Made by a program: the position numbers and the translations under genes. From assembly GCA_001510575.1 (NCBI GenBank), contig LNGK01000010.1, positions 1,177,825 to 1,241,824 of the forward strand: a stretch of 64,000 bases of DNA, written 5' to 3'. Below the pieces are notes generated by a model. That model saw only the letters and a list, made by a program, of their open reading frames with translations. It did not search any database and was not told the DNA's origin. The DNA comes from Knoxdaviesia capensis (taxonomy: Eukaryota > Ascomycota > Sordariomycetes > Microascales > Gondwanamycetaceae). Below, piece by piece: positions 30,447 through 43,421 of the stretch; within the stretch, counting starts at the first letter, position 1; every line of letters starts with the position of its first letter.

Positions 30447-33400
30447 TCATAAGTTACTCGGCCCGCGCAGCCGCGCCAGCGGCGTGGCGTCGCGCGGCTT
30501 CTCAATCACCTCAGCGTACGCGTCCAGACTCAGCCCCATCTGCCGCACCATGTCGAACACGTGCGGGCTCTTGAACGTCTCCGACCACAGCCGCACCACC
30601 GCCGCCGCCACCTGCCGCAGCCGCACCACCACGTCGCCGTGGATCACCGCCGTCGCGTCCATCCCCATCAGCATCCCGTGCGTGCCCGCCAGCGTCGGGT
30701 CCAGCGCCACCGGGAACTCCGTCTCGTCGAGCGTTTGTCGCACCATCTCGAGAAGCTGCCGCTCTTCAATCGTCGGCGCCGCCTCGCCGGGGCCCAGCGT
30801 GGCGAGTGTCAGCAGCCACCGGGACAGCAGAATCGCGCTTTCAAAGTTACAGACTGGAAGTTCAACCACTGTTGTTAGCTCTCATCTCTCCCTGTTCATA
30901 ATCGGCATGTTATAATCCACAACTTACTTGAGTGCTGCAGACTCCACTCCAGGCTCTTCGTCCGAGCCACGTAGTTGACGCCCGCCTTCACCAGCACCGA
31001 CAGCGCATGGATGGTCTGGAACACCGCTCGATTCAGCCGTGCACTCCTCACCAGCGGCCGCGACGAAGCCATGCCGCCGCCCGGGGCCGACTCGATCAGC
31101 GCCGAAGTGAGCGTGGTCGCATCGCGTGTCTCCAGCCCCCGACACGACGGCAGCATGTCCGCATACAGCCGCATAAATGCCAGCCGGAGCAGGGCCGTCG
31201 CGTTGAACGCGATCGGTCCCCCTGGGAACCCGTCAATTCCCGCCGGCCCGCCGATGCCGCCGACGCCTCCGAAGCCGCCGCCAAAGTGCATCCCCGCGTC
31301 GACCGTCCCGAATTGGTGTCGCTGCTCGAATGCTGTCTGCCACACTCGAAGCGCCTGTGTGACTTCATCGGTGTCGTCGGGACGCAGCGTGCCACCAAGA
31401 ATATCAAACGGCGCGTTGATCTGTAGAGTGGTTTGCCGAAGAAGATACATATGCTGGAGAAGAACATGGATCAGTGTGTAGAACGCCAAAGTGCCCAGCT
31501 GCGGCGGTAGCGGCTGGGAAGACCGCCCAAACAGGCGTGCGAACGCCTCTCGCACGGTCATGTCCACAATGGGAACCGACTGCCGAACATCCTGCCACTG
31601 CCATGCATTTTCCGCCCTCCAAAGCCGCGACGGCTGCGGTAGATAGACATTAGCCAGGTCTGCTGTCAACAATGCTGGAGGCATGTTATACGCGATGCTG
31701 CAGAGACTAAAGAAGCAGTATGCAACTAGGCGTGTGCGCGCCGTAGCTTCCAATCGAATCCACGTGTCCCAGTCCGACGTCGACGATGGGCTCGCATTCG
31801 ACAGGAGCATGCCTTCGTCGCGTATTAGCATTGCCAGTTGGCTTTGGAGACCCAGAGCTTCACTCAAAATAGCCTTTGCACTCCAGAGACCGATGCCGAA
31901 GATCAGCACTACCGCCTGGATGGTCTCCAGCCTCGCAATAGGGGTGTTTGAAGCACTATAGGATAAGTCAGTAGGAGGTTTGATAAGATCTTGAACCATA
32001 CCCGCAGGGGGAAGAACTCACAACGGCTCGCGGTGTGTATCCTGGGTCATCGGCCGATCATGGTGTGCCGATCCAAACGAGTGTCTAAACCCCGTACTCG
32101 GCGACGTTCTTGATGAATGCGGACTATAGGACGATGCCGTAGGCAACAGGGCTCGTACTTCGTTGCTGCTCCGCCGCCGCACCTGTTCCAGCGACACCGC
32201 CTTGGCCGCGTACCACAGGGCATACCCGCGATTCGTCTCAAAGCGGTACTGGGCTCCAACGGCAGCCATGGCTAGCAGCAGCTCCGGAGCAATCTCCGTG
32301 GGAGACAATGTTGGCAGGTGAAGGATAGGAATGCTCTCGTGAAAGCCGCCAATATAGCCTTCCAAGAACCGCGTGAGGGTATGGCGTGAGGGAAACACGA
32401 AGTCGGTGGGCAGAACCGACGAAAAGTCCTCCAGCTTGCTCTTGATCACAGAGTGGTCTGCAGCAGTGATCCGGAGGGTTGAAGGTGCCTGGCGTATATG
32501 TGACTCTTCTACCGGTTTCAGTGTCCCATCCCCACCGCCACCACCACCACCACCCTCCCGTAGTTCTGGGGCCAGCGATGGTAGTCTCGAGGGATACTGC
32601 GAGTTGGGTTTCGACAACATCCGCAAATCTCCGCCGGCACCCCCGGACCGGGACCACAGAGCAAAGGCGTGTTCCGGGTCAAACACTGGCGGAAGGAAGT
32701 GTGACGACGCAAAGTCGTCGAGGAAGTTGTACTCTTCAAACGGCGGCGGTGGGGGTGCAGGCTGGGGAGCAAAGCCTGCAGCAAGTCCGGCACGATCTTC
32801 TCTCGATCGATCTCCGTAGCCCAAGGCATCGTCGTAGCTCTTTATCCGTGCGTGGCCGACAGACGTCTGGGACGATGACGGAGGCTGCGGCTGCTGTGGG
32901 GTGAGATCGGAGATGATGGATTGCAGCGGCGGCGGAACCTCGCTGGCTAGGGCGGCGTCTGAAAGCATGTCGAGGTTGCAGGCCACGGCACGGCTGTTGA
33001 GACGGGCTCCCTGGGCCATACCGGGGCTGGACGAGGCAATAGCGACGGCATCGGCATGGTACTGCGGGTGTTGGTGCTGGCTTGATGCGTCGAGTCCCAG
33101 CGATGTTGTCGACTGGGACGTGTGGCTGTCGGAGGGGATGCGTTGCAGGCCGCGTCCGGTGGTCGGCGCGGTCTTCTTGGCCCGTTGCTGAGGTGGCGGC
33201 GCATCTTTGGGATTTGCACCTTCAGTCAGATGAACGAGCTTCTCATGTCTCACAAGGAGATCCCTGATGTCCATAAATAAGCCGAGTAAGTAAGTTGAAG
33301 CTAAGGTTTTCGGAAGGGAAGAGGGAGAAACGGAATGCAGCGCTTGGGTAGATAATCAAAAGGGAGGAAGGAGAAAGCGAGGGCAGTCTAGCTCTCTCTT

Positions 33401-35532
33401 GCTGGAGTCCACCGGCAAAGTGAATACATCACTAGTATACTGTACACTACCCAGAAGAGGAAGAAGACATTGAACCAGAAGCAAACGAAACGAAACACTG
33501 CCGATATATAACAAATGGGGATGACTCGGGATCCGATGCTTGGGAAGGAGGGGAAGCAAGGTATAGTAGAAGCAATTAACGAGACGAAAGGTGCAATATC
33601 AAATCCCGTGATAAGTAATCAGTAGGAAACAATAGGGCGACGTAAGAGGGAGAGGGGGCCACGAGTCAAGCGGAGTGATTCGCATGGACGTGTAGATTCA
33701 ACAGTGATATAGAGTAGATATATAGAGGCAACGAACCCTTGAAGATATGAAGATACAAAGAGTTGTTATAGGAGGAGTCGACGATTATCAATATGACGAG
33801 GGAAGGAGAAGATAGAGAGGGAGGGGGATGATGAGGTGGAATCTAGGATAATATGAAGTGATACGGGATATAAAGAGACAGGTTGGGGGTGCGGAGGATG
33901 TATAATATGGACATGAGGCAAAAGGAAGCACCAGGTGGGGGGCAGACGAAGCAAGTTTGGTGGAGATGAAGAAAGAGGCAAGAAGAGGAGAAAGTTGGAG
34001 TATGGCTTCTTGGTGGTGATGTGCCAATTTTGTCGGAGAATCACCACGGTAAAATATCATCTCGATAAGCTTGAAAAGAGCGTAGCACCGTTTTTTTGGA
34101 GGCGGCGACGGCGCTTCACGCGGGGGAGCGAGAGAAGAAAAAAGTTGGGGGAAGGGCATGTCCGGTTTGTTGAGGGCGATACAGCCCAGAGAGACAGTTG
34201 CAACGTGGGGTATATATGGGTATGTAATGTAATGATGGACGTTGCACAACATGCTAGGTATAGATCACAAAAGCAGGGCTGGCTGGGGCTTGGGTGTTCG
34301 TGGAGGGCAAACGACTGAAAGAAGCAGAAGAAGCAATGAAGCGGAGGACACGGAGCAACCGGGAAAAGCTGAAAACGGCCGCCGGGCCTAGACCTGGCAA
34401 AGTCCACCTCGACTTCCGACGTCGTCAGGCACACGCATCATGCCACTGGAAGTGCCTGACAGCTGCCAATGGAGAGAGAGAGAATAATTGCTGTCGCGTA
34501 GCACAAGCCAACTCTTTTGGTTGCTCGTGAGAGCTTGAAGAAGAAAAAGGCACACAACCCCCAAATTGGAGTAGGCGGAGAAGCGAGCAAAACAAGACAA
34601 GGCACGGACGAAATGCTGGTAGCACAACACTTCACGTTGCTCCGATTTCCCCGCTGTCTTAGACGGGAGGGAATAAAAGAAAAAAGAGGAAAAAAAGCCA
34701 CAGCGCCTGCTAAGCATCTAACTCAACAGTTCGTGTGCCACCCCCAAATAATGTTGTTATCCCCGCTCTCCAAAATATAGCCTGACTGACTTTTTGTTTG
34801 GGGAAGTGAGGGAAAAAAACGAGGGAATCGGCAGATTTCAGATTCAAACGGAATGCAGAAGGGGAACAAGAATGAGGAGGAGAAGAAGGGGAACAGGACA
34901 AAAAGCTTATATATATCTTACCTTCGGCCAAACGACTTTCCACATCTCGCCCAGCCACATTCAAACGGCTTTTCTTTGGTGTGGGTTCGTTCGTGTCTCT
35001 GGACATGTTCCACTCGCCTATATGTCAAAGTCAGTATTATTATGGTGTTTTGAAGGGAAGACATTTGCCTCAAGGCTCCCAATTTTTCTTTTTCTTCCAT
35101 TTTCACCAGTTTCTTCCACCTCTCGTTCTTTTTTATATCCCGCCCTCTCCTCCTCTTCCCCACACGTTCGAAGCAGCAAGCCGGCGAAGAAGATTCGAAG
35201 AAGAAGAAGAAAAGAAACAGCATCAAAAGACGGGGAAAAAAACATACAATGGGGAGGGAAAAAGGAGGGACAGAAACATAACACGGATGGACATCAACTT
35301 ACCGGAACCGCTTGCTACAGTACTTGCACGGAAGAGTCTTCGGCTTTAGATGTCGAGGCTCGCCATTTTCATTGTGGTTCGCCCCCTTCATCGGCACGCC
35401 CACGTTACTCTGCACGGCTCCGATGCTAGCCAGAGTCGGCCCGGGCCCGCTGGTGAGACCCAGATGGTGCGGTGGAGGAAGATGAGCTGACCCGTGCGAG
35501 GCCAGCTCTATCGATTGATGTATGGGCATCAT
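30447..35532 (-). CDS. amdX: AmdX/Adr1-like C2H2 zinc-finger transcription factor
   Basis: The exons are 35532-35303, 35017-34922, 33263-32022, 31955-30928 and 30853-30447, giving 1000 residues. Two C2H2 fingers come from the first three exons. Finger 1 has Cys69, Cys72, His85 and His89, with RVEHVQRHERTH. Finger 2 has Cys97, Cys102, His115 and His120, with CGKSFGRR joined by splicing to DLLVRHEKLVH. This pair is characteristic of Adr1 and Aspergillus AmdX, activators of nitrogen/carbon-source genes including acetamide use. The rest contains a fungal transcription-factor domain: SIPILHLPTL near residue 450, ARLETIQAVVLIFGIGLWS and CNFESAILLSRWLLTLA. The intron 34921-33264 is 1658 bases, very long for this genome. 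The stop is TGA followed by C, and the frame continues openly for 69 codons (see findings). An acceptor-like CTCTCTCAG lies just before the ATG, so a leader intron is likely. Confidence 0.85.
33264..34921 (-). other. Long intron of the zinc-finger factor
   Basis: The donor is AAG/GTAAGA at 34921 and the acceptor is ATCAG at 33264. It is mostly low-complexity and pyrimidine-rich on the coding strand and shows no coding block. Other introns in this window are about 60-160 bases, apart from the 285-base intron between the first two exons of this gene. An ATG just inside its 3' end (33274-33272) is in frame with the next exon. Confidence 0.65.
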
Positions 35533-38500
35533 TCTGAGAGAGAAAAGAGAAATAGGATATGTTTGAAGAAGTGAGTGGTCGACGTAGGTTTGGGATTATC
35601 GAGGGCGTAGGGTATATTCCAGGCTATAGTCCTGGGAGAAGATCCAGGTGGCGGACGAGAAAGGTGACAAAAGGAAAAATGGGAGAGAGAGGTGGCGAAT
35701 GTGGCTCTTGCGTTTGACTCTCTATGATGACAAGGCTGATGGCGCAGATGGCCAGTGAAGCAGCGGGGAGGGGCTGTAAATGAACGTATAGAGTGAGCTC
35801 GTATAAATATCAAAGGCCTTATGTGGTTCGGTCAGCAGATGAAGAAAGTCGTCCAGAAGAAAGCCGGAATTATGAGAAACCAGAAAAGCCGCGGTGTGTA
35901 TTGTACAAGTGTCGATAGGTCGATACGGAGATGGAAGAAAGGAAGAGAGAGGCAGGAGAAGGGAAAGGAAAGGGACACAACTGCCAGTACAGGAACGCAA
36001 CAAAACCCAAAAGAAAAAGAGAAAAGAAGAGAAGAGAAGAAAAAGCGCGGTTCCCCGGAAAAAGGATGAAGAGGGACAGGGGCGAGAAAAGAGCGGAACA
36101 AGCGTCGATATATAATAATCCGGGGATCGATTAGCCAAGCACGATTGGCCAGATGGAAACAGTTGGCAGCAAGTGACCCAGAAATTCGGCACTGGGAAGA
36201 AGATCCCAAAAGAGAGGAGCAACCGAGAGAGAAACGTTCAAACAGAGAAAGAATAATAAAAGGCGATGGCCGGGTAGTCTCAAGAGTGGAAACAGGGGAG
36301 CCAGAAGCCCAAGTCGGAGGAGGAAAAGAGTTAACGAACCCGCCTCCGAGGTCGATTAGCCGCGCGAGAAAGCCGGGGATGGTGCCAAGGAGGGAAGTTG
36401 GTATGTAGGAAGAAAAAGAGAAGATGATGATGATGATGTCTAAAAGAGCACGAGAGAACAACTAGAGAGAAAAATGATATCACGTCGAGTCCTCCTTCAC
36501 ACACGGCCGCGCCAAAAATCGGAAATGTCAGGCGTCGTGGTCGTCGCCATGGGAGGGATTATTTGCACCTGCCGTGATTGGCTTTTTGTTTTGTGGGCAG
36601 TGGTCAGCAGATTGAACACGCGAGACGAGGGGAGGGGAGATGTGATATATCGAGACTGTCTGGGGTTGACTGCCCAAATATGCCCCCAATGTTAGACGAT
36701 GAGGTGGTGGTTACAGAAGCAAAGATGGAAGAGAAGAAAGAAGAAAAGGGAAATTATGCTAAAGGATAGGAGTTGGAGAGAGTCAAGCAAGAAGGCGAAT
36801 GGCGGTAAACGAAGAAAAGGAGACTTGGGTGAGGGTATTGTCGGGATTCAAGCACGGCCGTAAATCATATGAGCAGTCATCAGAGAGGAAGAGGTGGCCA
36901 ATAACGACCGACTTAGGGTTTGCCGGCAAAGACCAGGAAGGAAGAAAAAAGCACAAAAATGGCGGAAATACGGAAATGAGGGGAGTTAAGATTATCAACC
37001 AGCGCCGAAGCCAAAATCTGGGGAAGGCGGAATGGAGAGCAAAAGGGGCAGTTACGGTTACGAGAATAAAAAGAAGACAGATGGGAAGGCACGTAAGATC
37101 GGGAAGTAATGGACAGAGAAAAACAGAGAGATGATGATCGAAGGGAAAAGCGAGAAGGGAGGGGAATGAAGGAAATTTGGAGAGAGAGAGACAGAGAGAG
37201 AGAGGCAAGAAGAGTAGGAGAGGCCGTTTAGAGTGAGGAGAAAACGAAGAGCAGGGGGGGAATCAGTGGCGATGGGGGATCGAGATTTAGTGGCAAGTCT
37301 CGCGGCCGGGGAACTTAATACGTACAGTATAACAGAGACTCGGACAGGTACTAATTGCAGAACTGTTGTGGTGGTACTCAAACAAGAGGGAAAAGCGATG
37401 ACCGCGAGCAAAGATCCCGTGGTTCGCAAAGTCATCAATCGAGAAAAGAAGACAAGAAAGAGGGAAAACCGGAGATGATGAGACTGAGAGACGAGGAAAA
37501 TTAACGATGGGGCGAGGAAATATCAACGGGACACAATATACAAGGCCCAGCAGTAGCGCATGGCACACCTCTTCAGTCGAGAGAAGAAAGGGAAAAGAAA
37601 AAAGAATCAGCAAGGAACGAAGGAAGTTGAATGGAATTTTTGGGTTTAGTTAGTTGGCTTGGAAATATGGGGAAAGTGACAAAAAAAGAGAAAGCAGGAA
37701 GTCTGGGGTATGGGGTAGTAGGGATATGGGGTAAAAAGCAATAATGAATCGGACTGGGGTTGGGGCATGTAGGGGAGAAGATGCTGGTGCGTGCTTCCCC
37801 GGTTCCCCCCTATAGGACACCAGAAGCCGGGCCCCGGACTATAATAGCCAGGCCGCTATAACTTTTGCGATAGATAGTCTTCGCATGTTTTTTTTTGTGG
37901 CATGTGGACAGCAACAGAACGGTACGTATCTCTCTCTCTCTCTCTCTATCTCAAGTCTTATCATAAAAGTTACAAGAAGTCATATACACACTTATATGTA
38001 AAGGTCCAAAATTATTTGAAGCCGGCATGTGCGGAAACGTTGAGAGGAAAGAGCATGTGTGAAGGTGTAACAGGTTCTGGTACGAGTACGTGTTATTACA
38101 CTAGCTCTTTCACCAATAGCGAATCCATCGCACTTACCCCGGGTTTCTCGTTTTTCCCACTGGATGCGTGACAAGATTTTCTGGGGAGAAAGCGGGGAAA
38201 AGAGGAGCAGTCAGACTAAGAGTTGCGGCCAGGCCAGGGTTTCTTCTTTCTTCCCTTTTTTTTCTTTTATTTCTCTCTCCCCAGCCTTCTTTTCTCCTCG
38301 TATCCCCATCGGTAAAGAAACATAAAATAGTGACTCCAGAAAAATGCTTCCTGAAAGAAGGAAGGAGGGCTGTCGCTATTACGTACTCAATCAAAACCAC
38401 AATAAATGGAGACTGCTTGAAAACAAAAACTGGGAAATTACCCAGAAAGCAGGTGAGACTGCGGTGCAGGGATCTGCGAGGAGGAAGGAGTGACAGAGCA

Positions 38501-39055
38501 CACGCGCACACGAAGTCATTTGTGCATTTATGCAGCTTAAGGAAAGACCGGTGAGCCAACACCGACTGCTTCGCTTGCCACCAGGCCTTCTTCCCATTAC
38601 TAAGTGTATATCTCTCTTCAACATTAGACACGAGAAGAAGTAGTTTTCTTTGGGTAAACTTCTAAAGGCGCAGCCATGCCCAAACGCTGCTGCACTACAC
38701 CAAAGGAGCACAGGTTTTAGAGCCCGCCAAGAACGGCGTAAACTGGGGTCGACGACACGCCGTCACAGGCCGCGCGAGGGTAGCGAAAATCTGGAGAACC
38801 CTGTTAAACGAGGCGAAAAGGAAAAGAAGTGTGGAGGAGGCAAACTATTGGAGAGAAGAGAGAGGAAGAAAAGAGTTCCGGAAACGACAAAAATCTGGGG
38901 AAACGGGAAGCGGGGGGAAGGGGAAGAAGAGAGGAGAAACGGAGAGAGGAGAAATGGAAGGGGGAAAGAACGGCCAGAGGAGAGAAAAGAGGGGACAGGC
39001 ACAGACGCAGACACAGACTCCCAGAAACGGAGGAGGGATGCCGTTTCCAGGGTGT

Positions 39056-39082
39056 TGTGTGTGTGTGTGTGTGTGTGTGTGT
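39056..39082. repeat. TG microsatellite
   Basis: About 13 TG units. One of four TG/CA tracts within 3 kb. Confidence 0.9.
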
Positions 39083-39727
39083 CCGAGCTGTGCAATGCCT
39101 GGTGAGAGCGTGCCGTTACTTGTTAACCTTATCGAGCAAGGAAGTGTTTTTGGTGGGCCGGGAAGTTGGAACGAATCTGGGGAAGAGAGAAAGGTACGTA
39201 CTGTACTGAATGCACCTGTACATCTAAGATATATGATAATATAACCTCAGGAAAGAGCCAGCGGTTCGGCCTCTTCCCTCCCTTCCCTCGTTCCTGCACC
39301 CGCCCCAATTCGTCCAGAGTTGGGACCCTGCCCCCTTCTCCCCGTTACCTTCATAACGTGCATAAACGCATCCAACTCAACCTCGCATCTATATGTGCGT
39401 GTGTGTGTGTGTGTGTATGTGTGTCCCTTTTCGCGCGCTTCCCCACAAAACTTGGTTTTAGGGTACGACGTTATAGAGTCCTGAGCCACTGTTGCTTTTC
39501 CGGGGTACGCACAGCCAGAGGCCCAGAGCACAGAAAACGACAAAAAACAAGATCTGCGCGTGGCCGAACTGAGTAGGTGCAGGTGATGGGCCGAGTGACA
39601 GAACGATAGCTCGTTTGTGTGCTTGCTTCTCTTGTGCTGGCCTTTTTTCTTACGTGCGTGGAATATCTCCGTGAACCTGCATACTCCGGGACGCGCTGGG
39701 AATTTGCCCCTTAGGCCTCCTCCCCCC

Positions 39728-39812
39728 GAATCGCTCCTTCCCAACTCGCACCACCGCGCCGATCGCTCCTTCCGGGGCTTCGCGCCTTCCCCGGAGGCAT
39801 GTTATGTGTGTA

Positions 39813-39848
<36 letters not shown>

Positions 39849-40226
39849 CTTCATATATCGCGGTTGTGTGTGTGTATTTCGAACCCCAAGAGTCTAGTGA
39901 GTTTGACTCGAAGCATGTTGATTCAATGAATTTCTGACAACCGCTCCTTCGAATCACCGCGATGATGGCTTCAAGGGTCGCCGTGGGATTTTTTTTCTCT
40001 CTCTTTTTCCCCCCGCCCTATAAAAAACTCTACGTTTAGAAAGAGCTCCTTATCACTCAATCGCCCTTCTCAGATCGCTCCTTCCACTTCCCATCTTCAC
40101 GGTCGCTCCTTCCCAGACTTCGCGCCTTCCCCGGCAATATTGCATGTGTGCTTTATATATTGCGGTTGTGTATGTGTATCTCGAACCCCAAGAGTCTGGT
40201 GAGTTGAGACTCGAAGCAAGTTGATT
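39728..40226. repeat. Decayed direct repeat pair
   Basis: Copy A (39728-39924) and copy B (40071-40226) share, in the same order, TCGCTCCTTCC, CTTCGCGCCTTCCCCGG, ATGTGTG, GCGGTTGTGT, TCGAACCCCAAGAGTCT and GACTCGAAGCA. They differ by substitutions and by a TG microsatellite expanded in copy A. A third, partial CGCTCCTTC lies near 39943. Confidence 0.75.
39816..39845. repeat. TG microsatellite inside repeat copy A
   Basis: About 15 TG units, absent from copy B at the same place. Confidence 0.88.
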
Positions 40227-41996
40227 TGGCACGCCCATGTTGCCATGCTTCTCCATATTTTCCACCACATAAGCGAAATAGAAGCAGGCAAACCCCCCGA
40301 TGTGGAACTCAGGCTGGACCAGGCCAGTGATATTCGCAACTAAGTAAGCCAGCCGGCTCAACCGACACTCAATGGCACCTCCGGAGCTATATGTATGCCT
40401 GTACAAGCAAGACCCATCCCGAGGCTGGGAGTGGTGCTCGACACGGGCCTTCCGGCATGTGGATGGAAAAACTACCCGTGGATTATGCAGCTGGTAGGAA
40501 ACGCACAGCGGTTTTTGTTTTTTCTTTTCAACACGCACACACACACACACACAGAAGCAGCTTGGCTTGAGCATTGACGCTCGATTTCCTCCTGCTCGAC
40601 CACCTCTCATTCTCAAGCCGGCGCCTCGGATTCCGGCATACAACCGCTTTCTAGACGCTTGGGACCACAGATGCCACAGAAAAGTCACGCACGGGTGTGT
40701 GTGCACGACCCTCCCCTTCCAGGGTTACGTGCAACCTTTTTACCAGCGGGTCCTCTCGTCGTAGATCTTCAGGTGTCTAGCCCCAAACACTTCCTCCCCC
40801 GTTTCTCCCCCGTCGTGGCTTTCAAGCCATTCCTGCTGGTCGCACAGAACCTCTCCGCCATGTGGTGAGCAGGCCTGGATATAGCGGCAGCTTTGGTGCA
40901 GAAAGAACACGGAAAAAAACGTGGAAACGAGGGAAAGTTCGAGCAGGGGGGATAAAATGGGTTCACACGCGAGGGGAAAGAAAATCCGGGGAAATTAGGG
41001 GGCGGAGATCGTTTGATGGTCGCAAGAAGAAAAAGAAAAAAAAGAAGACCGGGTCAAGCAGGTATGGGGAAAAAGACGAAGAACAAGCCAAACATGGGGA
41101 ATGGAAAACGGGCGATCCTGAAAATGCTTCCAAGTGGCTCTCGAAGCTGTGCCTGAGGGGGCCACTCGAGCTAGACTCTCAGGCACTCAACTCACAGGTA
41201 CAGCTTCACAGCAACTCCATTGCAAGTCAGCACTGCCATCTGATTTCTGCGTTTTTTGGTCTGGTCGGTTCCTGGCGGTATATTAACGGCTGCTTTGGCG
41301 AGCCGATATCAGCCTGGTCTATCGAGACGCCTTCTTACGGTAGCATATATGCGTAGATGTACGGAAGATGCAAACACTGCTTGGGCAGAAATCGGAGTAC
41401 CCAACGGGGCCGGGGCGGAGCGGAAGCACGTGAAGAGAAAACGGAACGACACACGGCAGTGGCAGCAAACGGCAAGACACGGCTGTAACTCTAGCGCGAT
41501 GCAGTCTGCCGAGACGGCAATGCGACAGATAAATGTTGAGGAAGTCACGCCGCGGGTACGTACCCATACGAGCTCCTTCCTTTTCTTCCCTGTCTTGTTC
41601 CCCTCTCCATCACAAAGGAGAGTCACTCACTCATGTGACGTGATGCTTATATCATCGCCAACGTCTCTCGGATGTCTTCACCTCCCCGACTGCCCGGACT
41701 CCGCCGGCAGTATCATTTCACACTTAGAGAAACGATACCACTGCACCGACTGCTACCCCGTTGTCTCTTGTCTGTGAATTATCTCCAGCATTATCGGTTC
41801 TCTTTCTCGGTTCTCTTTCCCCGGCGTGCACATCTTAATCTGCATATCTACATATCTGTCCCCTGCAAAATAGCCGGGAACCATTGGTGTCGCCTGCAAA
41901 GAGCCGGCAAACGGCTTTTTACGGTGCACAGAGTGTTTGGTGTCCAGACAGGTAAGTAAGCCACGGCAATCTTCAGAGTGTCTGTCAGTCTCGATT

Positions 41997-42021
41997 CACA
42001 CACACACACACACACACACAC
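41997..42021. repeat. CA microsatellite
   Basis: About 12 CA units in non-coding DNA. Confidence 0.9.
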
Positions 42022-43421
42022 GAGGAAAGGCGCCCAGCGGCATATGCGCATGCACGCCGATACGCACTGACGTGCCACCGCGCATCTTCACCACCCACCA
42101 CCATCAGCCAGTCTGCACGGGGTCGCATGCAGCACAACCCTACCCGACCAACCCAGCGCAACCAAGAAAATACAGTATGAACGGTAAAGGAAAAGAAACA
42201 ACAAGAAATTGCCTTTCTGGGGACGCGCTACCCGCCGTGCCGCCGCAGTTACCTGCGTTTTCCCGTAATACTGGGTCCCGACGGAGTCTTGTCTTCCGCC
42301 AACCAGCGGGAAAAGCCCGCCCAACGACACAAGGAACGTGTTTTGCTTGGGAGTTCAGTGTTTCTTTTTAACCCTCTAAAGAGTATCTCTATGTGCAGGC
42401 TCCTCCGCTGCTAAACTCCTCTGCAAGCTGTTTGCAGTCCCAAAAACCACCCCCTTGCTTTTCAAAAGGGGAACCGGATATATATCTCTTGCCAGGTACA
42501 CCCGGGTGCACTCCTCCCGGGTCCCCCATCACGAGCCATCGCAGACCCCCTTTTTACTTGTTCGACGTGCCGATACTCGGGTGGTGGCGTCCCGTCCACC
42601 ACCCGGTGCGAGAGGACAAAGAGCCGGGCGCGGAAACGGCGGCGAGCGAGAGGGGGAACGTCATATAAGGCCTTTTCCCCAAAAGGTTGGAGGACGGGAG
42701 GTGAGGAGAACACAGATAACCCACGAACCAGCAGTTCGCACGCAATGCGTGGATACTATCAGGAGAACCCCGTGGAGAGTTGTGCCCGGTTGTGCCGGGC
42801 TTTTGACTTTGCTTTCAAATGCTGAATATACCGTCCCGGATTCCCCCTCTCTCTCCGCTTGCCAAAGGTGAGGGGGACAAAGCTGTCTGCCTCCAGCCAA
42901 TATACCCTCTCCTCCCCCCGCGTTCGTCCATATAGTGTTCTTGGTAACATGGAAAGCAGTATACGTCATCTGCATGAAACAGGTGCAAATTGCGAAGAGG
43001 CCGGGTGGGGGCGCAGACACGCGGTGAGAAGAGGGGAGAGGGATGGCCACGCGGTGCTGTGTGATGCGTGTGATGTGTGTGATGTGTGTGATGATTTGTG
43101 CATTGTTGATGTAGTGGTTTAGATAGGATATATCGTTTGAGGGTAGAAGCGTGCTTTGGTGGTGTTATAGGGTTAGATTATGTATTGTGTGTGTCCTCGG
43201 AACAGTAAGGCCCGGCCTGGTGCGGGGGACGGCATTTGAAGAGAATCTGGGTTGAGGACTGAGTTGGAGAACCACACGGCACGGCAATGTGCGCACCGGG
43301 TGTCTGTCTGGGAGAGTGGACCCGCCCATTTGAGGGGGGCCCTACAATGCAGGCAAAACTGCCAATAACCAAGTATACACGACAGTGCCCTCCCCAAGGC
43401 CAACGCTGCATTCCCGCACTC

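Larger units (their letters stand above)
35533..43421. other. Large gene-free region upstream of the zinc-finger factor
   Basis: No reading frame in these 7.9 kb has the codon bias of the neighbouring genes. From about 35.8 to 37.7 kb the plus strand is strongly purine-rich. TG/CA microsatellites occur at 39056-39082, 39399-39416, 39816-39845 and 41997-42021. A decayed direct repeat occupies 39728-39924 and 40071-40226. A 217-codon open frame on the minus strand (40053-40706) overlaps that repeat and is not convincing. The region may hold a long leader, promoter elements or non-coding transcripts. Confidence 0.5.
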
